Below, piece after piece: positions 1-5,575 of a DNA stretch of 14,400 nucleotides. How positions within the stretch are numbered: position 1 is the first letter of the stretch; each line of letters starts with the position of its first letter. The DNA is taken from contig JAGQMO010000008.1 in assembly GCA_020428615.1 (NCBI GenBank), positions 1 to 14,400 on the forward strand, read 5' to 3'. This DNA is from Patescibacteria group bacterium (GTDB taxonomy: Bacteria > Patescibacteriota > Minisyncoccia > Phycocordibacterales > UBA1006). The notes under the pieces are model-generated. The model saw only the letters and a list, made by a program, of their open reading frames with translations. It was not told the DNA's origin and ran no database searches. A program made the position numbers and the translations under genes.

Positions 1-1
1 A

Positions 2-184
2 TCATCCCCACCTAAAAAAACACAACCGCGCCCTAATAGTCAAAAACCGTTTTCTCAACAAGTAACAATTAAAAATAGTAATCATGATACAACTTCACAC
101 ACAACACCACCAACACAAAAAATTCAAGAAACTACCACAACCAAAGAGGTACCCGAAGATATTCTCAAAGAACTTTTTCATTAG
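2..184 (+). CDS. C-terminal end of an unidentified protein (5' end outside window)
   Basis: An open frame enters from the left edge and runs to a TAG at 182-184, giving 60 residues. The first part is a low-complexity, hydrophilic tail rich in Pro, Thr, Gln and Asn. It ends in a short amphipathic stretch (VPEDILKELFH) that looks like a genuine protein terminus. The other two forward frames contain stops before position 66. The frame overlaps the start of the lamin-tail gene by about 100 nt. The basic N-terminus of that downstream protein is the +1-frame reading of this tail. I do not recognise the family; the tail carries no catalytic motif, and the domain that would identify it lies upstream of the window. 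The main doubt is that low-complexity sequence can stay open by chance. Confidence 0.6.
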   Translation, partial: SSPPKKTQPRPNSQKPFSQQVTIKNSNHDTTSHTTPPTQKIQETTTTKEVPEDILKELFH

Positions 185-1616
185 CATCGGGTTCGTATTG
201 TTTCTCTTTATCATCCCGTTCTATACTCACGCAGACATTGAAATCACTGAAATTATGTATGATCACGAGGGTGGAGATACAGGTTTCGAGTGGGTTGAAC
301 TTTATAATTCAGGTGTTGAATCCGTTGATATAGGTACATGGCATTTCTTTGAAGGAGAAACGCACCACGGGTTGACACCAGATGGTTTTTCAATGTTAGA
401 TTCTGGTGATCGAGCGTTGATTGTTCAAAATCTTGAAAATATTTACGGAGAATACGGCAACAATGTGAAACTCATTAAAAGCTCCTTTTCTCTCAACAAT
501 ACTGGAGAGAGTCTTTCGATAAGTGATGCAGAAAATGTTTTACAGACAACCATTGAATATTCTGTTGATGATGGGGGAGCTGGGAATGGGTACAGTTTGC
601 AACGAGTTGATTCTCATTGGTTTGAAGGTACACCAACTCCAGGTATGGAAAATATTCAAGGCGAAGATAATGATTCAATCGTTGAAAATGATAACGCAAC
701 GGTCGATAGTCATTCCTCTAAATCTGTAGACAGTGATTACTACACAGGAACTTTTCACATATCAAATAATATTCTCGCGGGTTCGCCAGTTGATATTGCA
801 GCTTACGTTATTCATACGCATGACGGACGATCGGTAAAAATCTTGAAGGGAGGAGTTTACTATATTAACTTTGGTGATGGGTCCTACATAGAGTCGCTAG
901 AACGTATCAATACACAACATATCTACGAATATCCAGGTACGTACGAGGTTATTTTTGAGTTTTATAAAAGTTTACTCGAAAGAGAGTTGAGTGACGAAGA
1001 CCCACAACTTGTCATACGAAAAACAATCACTGTGTATGAACATAATGTTGGTGTCACTGATATAGACAACCAATCAGGTATTGTTATTACCAATACCTCA
1101 GGAGTCGAAGTTGATCTTGCTGGTTGGAGTTTGGCGTATGGTGATAGTGTGTATACGTTTCCTCGTTATTCAATTCTTTCAAAAGGTAATAGTATTGTCA
1201 TTTCGAGACAGACTCATAATCTTGGAACCATTCAGGATAACGATTGGATTCGGTTGCGGAATCAAACAGGATATACGGTTTCTTCATTTCAGAATAATGA
1301 TACGAATATAAATAATAAAACAGTACTTAATAGTGAAGATGGTGAAGTTGTTGAGAATATTAGTGATAGCAACGTACAAGCAGGACTAGATCGTTTTCTT
1401 GCTGAACACCCAGAGAAAGAAGAAGTTGTCTTTAATTCCTTTTATGACGAACAAGAGAGCAACAACAATCCATCATCAATTCCCATGACCACAACATTGA
1501 TAACAGGTGGCGTTGCACTTGCCCTTGCGGGTGTACGTTTTGTTCACGGACAACGAAAACAAAAAACGTCTGAAGAGACGTCCTCTGTTGTTGGTGATAT
1601 TGAACTTATTGAATAA
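84..1616 (+). CDS. Exported lamin-tail-domain (LTD) protein with PKD-like segment and C-terminal membrane anchor
   Basis: A 510-residue secreted surface protein. A long basic n-region (residues 1-30, several Lys/Arg) leads into a hydrophobic segment (31-47) and a plausible signal peptidase site after THA (50). Residues 51-190 match a lamin-tail domain: the opening DIEITEIMYD, then EWVELYNSG, a G-W strand and the end GTPTPGMEN. After an acidic linker, residues about 215-318 look like a PKD-type beta sandwich (NFGDGS at 262-267, then YEYPGTYEV). Residues about 320-403 form a second LTD-like repeat (GIVITNTSGVEVDLAGWSL). A second hydrophobic helix (470-486) followed by RKQK suggests C-terminal anchoring. 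LTD proteins are common in bacterial secretomes, including CPR, with roles mostly unknown; adhesion or cell-envelope binding is inference. The ATG at 84 is the only canonical start upstream of the signal sequence and lies inside the preceding frame. It converges on the DUF5667-like gene, 14 nt apart. Confidence 0.85.
   Translation: MIQLHTQHHQHKKFKKLPQPKRYPKIFSKNFFISIGFVLFLFIIPFYTHADIEITEIMYDHEGGDTGFEWVELYNSGVESVDIGTWHFFEGETHHGLTPDGFSMLDSGDRALIVQNLENIYGEYGNNVKLIKSSFSLNNTGESLSISDAENVLQTTIEYSVDDGGAGNGYSLQRVDSHWFEGTPTPGMENIQGEDNDSIVENDNATVDSHSSKSVDSDYYTGTFHISNNILAGSPVDIAAYVIHTHDGRSVKILKGGVYYINFGDGSYIESLERINTQHIYEYPGTYEVIFEFYKSLLERELSDEDPQLVIRKTITVYEHNVGVTDIDNQSGIVITNTSGVEVDLAGWSLAYGDSVYTFPRYSILSKGNSIVISRQTHNLGTIQDNDWIRLRNQTGYTVSSFQNNDTNINNKTVLNSEDGEVVENISDSNVQAGLDRFLAEHPEKEEVVFNSFYDEQESNNNPSSIPMTTTLITGGVALALAGVRFVHGQRKQKTSEETSSVVGDIELIE
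1561..1584 (-). terminator. Rho-independent terminator for the sigma/DUF5667 unit, inside the LTD coding region
   Basis: On the minus strand ACGTCT - CTTC - AGACGT (1581-1566) forms a tight 6-bp hairpin, extendable by one A-U and two G-U pairs to 1584, and is followed by TTTTTTG. It lies about 50 nt after the DUF5667-like stop codon. On the plus strand no T-run follows, so it should act only on minus-strand transcripts. It sits within the last codons of the convergent LTD gene. Confidence 0.65.
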
Positions 1617-1630
1617 CACATGCTACCGTT

Positions 1631-2866
1631 TTAGAGATTTTCTTTTGTTATTGTCGTATCAAGTGTCGCATCGAGAGAAACCGTTTCTGTTTCGATACGA
1701 TCATTTTCACCATCATTCGTATCACTATCATTTGGTTTTTCTTCTCCTAATGCAATGCCAAGATTAGTTTCCAATCCTTGAGTAATTTCCTGTTCTTTAT
1801 AGTAATTGAGAACTTTTTGTAGAAGGATAAAAGCTTTTTTGTATTTTCGATTTTTGATGAAATCATCAACTTCCTTATACGTTGACTGTTCATTAAACTC
1901 TGAGTTGGTAGTCGATTCCTCATTCAGAGATAATTTTGCTTTACGTTCCGCAATTTGTTTCTTGAGGGACAAAATATCTTCAAGCGATTGAATCTCTTTT
2001 TCAATTGATTCAATATCAGCATCTTCTTTGTCTTCCGTGTTTGAATTTTCATCTACTATGTCTTGATGTTCAGAGGAATCATCAATATTTTCATGATCAC
2101 TCTCGTCTTTCGTCAGTTCTTCAGATACCCGTGTTTCAAAATCTTGAATATCTTTTACCTCTTCATCTATGCTTTCAAGAAGACTCTTTGCGAATGACAC
2201 CTCAACATTATTTTCCGTATCACTATTTGTATCGTCGTGTAATTCCATTGTTATGACATCAATGTCCCCATTCGTCTCTAGAGTCTCAGAAACAACTTGT
2301 TCTGTATTTTGTTTTTCAACGGTGGTTGATACTTTTTTCAATGCTTCAGCATTGACTTGTATAGTTGATTTTAGTTCAGCGTTGAGAACAAGAGCTTCTT
2401 CAGGATCTTCAACTTTCACTTCTTCAAGGTGTTCTTTGACCTTGCTCGTTTGTTTTTTGATATTTTCGGCAATTTCAACTTGAGTATCAGAATCAAGATC
2501 GTTGTGTGTTGCTAGCTCGGTTGCCTCTTGGATACGTTTTTCAGTTCGTCTGATTTCGTAACTAATTTTCTTTTTTGAGTTAAAGGTTGTGGCTAATTTA
2601 ATTTCTTCATGCGCAATCTTTACAGGATAGAGTGTGTCACCTGGTAACGCTTGTCCAGAAGCAACATTTGAAAGAGAACCAATTGACAGTACTGCTATAA
2701 ATACTATTGCAAAAGTTCGTTTCAAGAATATGTATGGACTTTGAACAGGAGTGTAGCGCATTGCAAAAGACACAAGATTATTTCTCATCTCGTTTTTTTC
2801 ATCGAGTGTCATTTTTATCGACTCAATGTTTGATATGAATTTGTCTACATAATCATTGTTGTTCAT
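1631..2866 (-). CDS. Single-pass membrane protein with DUF5667-like segment, putative anti-sigma factor
   Basis: 411 residues from the ATG at 2866; a TTG three codons upstream (2875) is the alternative. Numbered from the TTG, residues 1-52 are a cytoplasmic helical segment, 53-73 a hydrophobic membrane helix, and the rest faces outward. Just after the membrane the motif ALPGDTLYPVK (76-86) and the following charged helices are typical of DUF5667 proteins. Residues 200-320 are strongly acidic and disordered-looking. Residues about 333-368 form a basic helical hairpin. The gene overlaps the 3' end of the ECF sigma factor gene by 14 nt, which suggests translational coupling and a sigma/anti-sigma pair. 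That role is inferred from context and topology: no zinc-binding anti-sigma motif is visible. I know of no assigned biochemical activity for DUF5667. An alternative is a surface protein regulated by the sigma factor and not regulating it. Confidence 0.75.
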   Translation of the reverse strand: MNNNDYVDKFISNIESIKMTLDEKNEMRNNLVSFAMRYTPVQSPYIFLKRTFAIVFIAVLSIGSLSNVASGQALPGDTLYPVKIAHEEIKLATTFNSKKKISYEIRRTEKRIQEATELATHNDLDSDTQVEIAENIKKQTSKVKEHLEEVKVEDPEEALVLNAELKSTIQVNAEALKKVSTTVEKQNTEQVVSETLETNGDIDVITMELHDDTNSDTENNVEVSFAKSLLESIDEEVKDIQDFETRVSEELTKDESDHENIDDSSEHQDIVDENSNTEDKEDADIESIEKEIQSLEDILSLKKQIAERKAKLSLNEESTTNSEFNEQSTYKEVDDFIKNRKYKKAFILLQKVLNYYKEQEITQGLETNLGIALGEEKPNDSDTNDGENDRIETETVSLDATLDTTITKENL

Positions 2867-3416
2867 ATTCTTCAAGAATTTCTCGGAGTTTTTTTAATCC
2901 CCGGTGGAGGTATACCGATACCGTTTTTGGATCCATATCAAGTGTTCTCCCTATTTCAGTGATTGAGAAGTCGTGAATAAATCTCAGATTGATGATTTCT
3001 TGCATTGATTCGGGGAGTTGGTGTAATAATCCAATTGCTTTCTCTCCATCAATTTTGTTTGACATCCCTTCTTCATAATCTGCTTGTAGGTGTTCATGGT
3101 ATGAACCCGCACTGAAATCTTCAACCAAAATCTCTTTCTTTTTTCGATAGCTGTCGATAACGAGGTTGCTCGCAATTCGGTACAGAAGCGGACGTTCGTT
3201 TTCAATGTCTTTATCAGCGATAATATACTCCCAGAATTTCATAAATGTATCTTGAGTGATATCGAGGGATTTTGATCGATTCCTGGTTTTTACCATGCAG
3301 AAACGAAAAATATCATCCGCATATTTTTCATAGTACTCCATGAATTGTTCGGTATACTGTTGTTTGTCCTCATCTTTCATATGATATGACGTATAAGTAG
3401 GCACATTATTACACAT
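2853..3416 (-). CDS. ECF-type RNA polymerase sigma factor
   Basis: 187 residues, the usual length for a sigma-70 family ECF factor with only regions 2 and 4. Region 2 spans about 23-95: YADDIFRFCMVKTRN, then ITQDTFMKFWEYI, then RPLLYRIASNLVIDSYRKKK, the core-binding and -10-recognition helices. Region 4 spans about 124-180. It opens with LLHQLPESMQEIINLRFI and carries a helix-turn-helix (SITEIGRTLDMDPKTVSVYLHRGLKKLRE) at 151-179 for -35 recognition. The ATG at 3416 gives the longest form. The ATG at 3380 (MKDEDKQQ) is a good alternative, closer to a typical ECF N-terminus and favoured if transcription begins near 3413. No Shine-Dalgarno is visible at either. The TGA stop lies inside the next gene, a DUF5667-like membrane protein, so the two probably form one operon and respond to an envelope signal (inference). 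Confidence 0.92.
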   Translation of the reverse strand: MCNNVPTYTSYHMKDEDKQQYTEQFMEYYEKYADDIFRFCMVKTRNRSKSLDITQDTFMKFWEYIIADKDIENERPLLYRIASNLVIDSYRKKKEILVEDFSAGSYHEHLQADYEEGMSNKIDGEKAIGLLHQLPESMQEIINLRFIHDFSITEIGRTLDMDPKTVSVYLHRGLKKLREILEEYEQQ

Positions 3417-3419
3417 TTT

Positions 3420-3449
3420 AACCTAAAATAGTAAGGGTTTTATTGTCAA
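3420..3449 (-). promoter_or_regulatory. Possible promoter of the sigma factor operon
   Basis: A perfect -35 box TTGACA reads 3449-3444 on the minus strand. The best matching -10 at acceptable spacing is weak (TAGGTT, 3425-3420, 18-bp spacer). It would place the start near 3413, just inside the first ATG, favouring the ATG at 3380. A separate TACTAT at 3433-3428 could serve the ATG at 3416 but has no -35. The poor -10 may indicate an activator or an alternative sigma factor such as the encoded ECF protein. Confidence 0.4.
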
Positions 3450-3470
3450 AAAGCCGTATTTTGATACTAT
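3443..3470 (+). promoter_or_regulatory. Promoter for the 89-aa gene and ychF
   Basis: TTGTCA (3443-3448, 5/6 to consensus), a 16-bp spacer, then TACTAT (3465-3470, 4/6). Predicted start near 3477, giving a leader of about 35 nt to the ATG at 3512. Its -35 shares six base pairs with the oppositely directed TTGACA of the sigma operon. Confidence 0.45.
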
Positions 3471-3511
3471 GGGTTCATTATTACGTGTCTAACATGAGAA
3501 AATAGCTATAT

Positions 3512-3781
3512 ATGGGAGTAAAAGACTTTTTAATTAAAAAGGTAATGCGTGCAAAAATGAAAGGAATGCCAAAGGATCAGCAGGATATGATTCTTGCGTT
3601 GGTGTCTCAGAACCCTGATTTCTTTAAAAAAATTCAATCTCAAATTGAAGCCAAAGAAAAACAAGGTCAAAATAAACAGTTGGCTGCTATGCAAGTCATG
3701 CGTGAACATCAAGCTGAGATTCAAAAAATGATGATGGCTTGGCATGGAAAGCAAGGGAACATGCATGTAAAACAAAAATAA
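3512..3781 (+). CDS. Small helical hypothetical protein, 89 aa
   Basis: An 89-residue soluble protein with no membrane segment and no cysteines. It is rich in Lys, Gln and Met and predicted almost entirely helical: residues 2-17 basic (FLIKKVMRAKMKG), 20-47 amphipathic (QQDMILALVSQNPDFFKKIQ), 48-79 a long Gln/Lys/Met-rich helix. I do not recognise a named family, although short proteins with this opening (M-G-x-K-D-F-L) seem familiar from Parcubacteria-type genomes. It ends 6 nt before ychF on the same strand with no terminator between, so the two are very likely cotranscribed. A ribosome- or RNA-related role through that link is speculation. Start is the ATG at 3512, with no Shine-Dalgarno. 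Confidence 0.75.
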   Translation: MGVKDFLIKKVMRAKMKGMPKDQQDMILALVSQNPDFFKKIQSQIEAKEKQGQNKQLAAMQVMREHQAEIQKMMMAWHGKQGNMHVKQK

Positions 3782-3787
3782 TCAATC

Positions 3788-4900
3788 ATGTCACTTTCAA
3801 TCGGTATCGTTGGTCTCCCGAATGTTGGGAAATCAACGCTCTTTAACGCACTCACTCAAAAATCAGTTCCTGCTGAGAACTATCCGTTCTGTACCATTGA
3901 TCCTTCAGTTGGTATTGTTGCGGTACCAGATGAGCGACTTGAGCAACTCGCTCTCTTTTCTAATACCCAAAAGAAAATCCCCGCGGTTGTTGAGTTCGTT
4001 GATATTGCAGGACTCGTTGAGGGCGCTTCAAAAGGAGAAGGGCTTGGTAACAAGTTTTTAGCAAACATTCGTGAAGTCGATGCTATTCTTCACGTGGTGC
4101 GTATTTTTGATATTCAGGATAACAGTGGCAGTGAGCAAACCCACGTATATGGTTCTATTGATCCATTACGTGATATCAAAGTCATTAACATGGAGCTCAT
4201 ACTTGCTGACATTGAAACCGTGCAAAATAGAATTAATAAGATCACTCGCGATGCCAAGCGAGGTGACAAGGAGTCTGTCCTTGAAGAACAAACGTGTCAG
4301 AAAATTCTTACCGCTCTTGAATCCGAAAAATTAGCAAACAGCGTTGAACTTTCGAAAGACGAAACGATCATTGTTCGCAGTCTTCATTTGTTGACTATGA
4401 AGCCGGTCATGTATGGTCTTAACAAGAAGACAGGAGGAAACAATCTCGATATTACCAATCCTGAAAAATTTAAAGAGATCACGCGGACTATTATTGAAAG
4501 CGGCTCTGAGTACGTTGTTATTGATGCAAAAACCGAACACGAACTCTCTGAGTTTGTCGGTGAGGAGAAAAAAATGATGAAACAAGACCTCGAACATACT
4601 GATGACGGCATTGATGAATTGATAGAACGAGCGTATACACTCCTCGGGCTGATGACGTACTTTACGACCGGAGATAAAGAAACGCGGGCATGGACGGTTC
4701 GCATAGGGTCTACAGCGCCAGAGGCCGGTGCTGTCATCCACACTGATTTTAAAACGAAATTTATTCGTGCAGAAATAATTGGTTGGAAAGCACTCCTTGA
4801 GGCAGGTTCTTTTGGAGAAGCGCGTGCACAAGGCCTCTTGAGAACGGAGGGGAAGGATTATATTGTTCAAGATGGAGATGTGATTGAATTCCGAATATGA
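3788..4900 (+). CDS. ychF: Redox/ribosome-associated GTPase (ATPase) YchF, OLA1 family
   Basis: 370 residues, normal for YchF (E. coli about 363). The N-terminal Obg-like G domain has the P-loop GLPNVGKST (9-17), switch I region NYPFCTIDPSVGIV (31-44), and G3 DIAGLVEGASKGEGLGNKFL (72-91). A helical coiled-coil insert lies at about 130-200, and the TGS domain at about 286-370, with the family signature TTGDKETRAWTVR, AGAVIHTDF, FIRAEIIGW and EGKDYIVQDGDVIEF. The usual NxxE specificity motif of YchF, which favours ATP over GTP, is replaced here by NKKT (212-215). YchF/OLA1 proteins bind the ribosome and act in translation and stress responses. It is the second gene of a probable operon and ends in TGA, directly followed by an intrinsic terminator. 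Confidence 0.97.
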   Translation: MSLSIGIVGLPNVGKSTLFNALTQKSVPAENYPFCTIDPSVGIVAVPDERLEQLALFSNTQKKIPAVVEFVDIAGLVEGASKGEGLGNKFLANIREVDAILHVVRIFDIQDNSGSEQTHVYGSIDPLRDIKVINMELILADIETVQNRINKITRDAKRGDKESVLEEQTCQKILTALESEKLANSVELSKDETIIVRSLHLLTMKPVMYGLNKKTGGNNLDITNPEKFKEITRTIIESGSEYVVIDAKTEHELSEFVGEEKKMMKQDLEHTDDGIDELIERAYTLLGLMTYFTTGDKETRAWTVRIGSTAPEAGAVIHTDFKTKFIRAEIIGWKALLEAGSFGEARAQGLLRTEGKDYIVQDGDVIEFRI

Positions 4901-4926
4901 TGATTAAATACACACTTTTCGTTACT

Positions 4927-4960
4927 ACACGTGCTATTTATTGGTAGTGCGTGTTTTTTT
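4927..4960 (+). terminator. Rho-independent terminator after ychF
   Basis: ACACGTGCTA (4927-4936) pairs with TAGTGCGTGT (4945-4954), ten positions with two non-canonical pairs, around an 8-nt loop. The right arm runs into TTTTTT (to 4960). It starts 27 nt after the ychF stop. Confidence 0.8.
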
Positions 4961-4981
4961 ACCTGAAAACAGGTATATACT
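4961..4981 (+). promoter_or_regulatory. tsaC promoter -10 box with adjoining inverted repeat
   Basis: TATACT at 4976-4981 (5/6 to consensus) ends 6 nt before the ATG at 4988, so transcription would begin at or next to the start codon (leaderless). No convincing -35 is present; the expected place is the T-run of the preceding terminator. A 5-bp inverted repeat ACCTG-AAAA-CAGGT (4961-4974) abuts the -10 and could be an operator or just part of the terminator tail. Confidence 0.5.
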
Positions 4982-4987
4982 AAAAGT

Positions 4988-5539
4988 ATGAAATCATTGA
5001 AAGCTGTTATTCATACAGGAGGGGTTGCAGTTATCAGAACTGATACACTTTATGGGATCGTATGTAATGCGCATAATCCCCATGCTGTTGATCGAGTCTA
5101 TAAGATTAAAAAACGTAATCCTTTGAAAGCGAGTATTGTGTTGGTTGCAGATTATAAACAAATCGCATCTTTTGGTATCACGATAACACCCGAAATGAAA
5201 GAGCGACTTGATCACTACTGGCCTGGCAAAGTTAGTATTATCCTCCCTGCACATGACATATCGGTAAACACGCACTATATCCATAAAGGCACAGGCGGTA
5301 TTGCATTTCGTATGCCAGATGATCCAGAGTTGCGAATGATGTTGAAAGATATTGGACCCCTCATTGCTCCGAGCGCAAATCCTGAAGGTGAGCCACCGGC
5401 AACAACTATTGATATGGCTCGCGACTACTTTGGTGATCAGGTTGATTACTATATGGATGGGGGCGAAGTAACCAATACTACACCCTCAACAATTATTAAA
5501 TTTTCTCCTTCATCAGACGTAGAAGTTATTCGAGAATAG
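4988..5539 (+). CDS. tsaC: TsaC/YrdC-type L-threonylcarbamoyladenylate synthase (t6A tRNA modification)
   Basis: 183 residues, the size of single-domain YrdC/TsaC; the C-terminal Sua5 domain is absent. The family makes L-threonylcarbamoyladenylate from threonine, bicarbonate and ATP, the first step of t6A37 formation in ANN-decoding tRNAs. Visible family motifs: GGVAVIRTDTLYGI (11-24), KIKKRNPLKA (39-48, nucleotide-binding basic cluster), HYWPGKVSIIL (76-86), GIAFRMPDD (104-112), PLIAPSANPEGEPPATT (124-140, the S-x-N motif) and PSTIIKF (166-172). The residue before TDTLYG is Arg17 where Pro is usual (PTDT/PTET); this looks like a lineage variant and not damage. A YciO-like paralogue without proven activity cannot be excluded. 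Start at ATG 4988 is set by the -10 box immediately upstream. It converges on the RNase J gene and shares its terminator. Confidence 0.9.
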   Translation: MKSLKAVIHTGGVAVIRTDTLYGIVCNAHNPHAVDRVYKIKKRNPLKASIVLVADYKQIASFGITITPEMKERLDHYWPGKVSIILPAHDISVNTHYIHKGTGGIAFRMPDDPELRMMLKDIGPLIAPSANPEGEPPATTIDMARDYFGDQVDYYMDGGEVTNTTPSTIIKFSPSSDVEVIRE

Positions 5540-5575
5540 CAATAAAACACAACGTAATGTTGTGTTTTATTGCTA
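5537..5575. terminator. Bidirectional terminator containing both convergent stop codons
   Basis: A perfect 17-bp inverted repeat (5537-5553 with 5559-5575, loop GTAAT). The outermost three bases on each side are TAG, the stop of tsaC (5537-5539) and the stop of the RNase J gene (5575-5573, minus). The inner GC-containing stem AACACAAC/GTTGTGTT is followed by a T-rich arm in both directions. Confidence 0.85.

Noticed and set aside
1494..1616. Sortase/exosortase-type C-terminal sorting signal on the LTD protein
   Set aside because: There is a hydrophobic helix followed by basic residues, but no LPxTG or PEP-like motif, and a further 17-residue acidic tail follows, unlike sorting signals.
1663..1710. 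Possible plus-strand terminator for the LTD gene (GAAAC-C-GTTTC and surrounding ATCGA/TCGAT)
   Set aside because: The loop would be a single base in the core, the outer pairing is interrupted, and no T-run follows.
4331..4870. 179-codon open frame on the minus strand opposite ychF
   Set aside because: It lies wholly inside the strongly conserved ychF gene, has atypical Cys/Arg/Phe-rich composition and no promoter or family resemblance; it is a shadow frame.
2853..4900. Alternative genetic code with TGA read as glycine
   Set aside because: ychF and the sigma factor gene both end at TGA exactly where their families end, and no in-frame TGA occurs in conserved genes.
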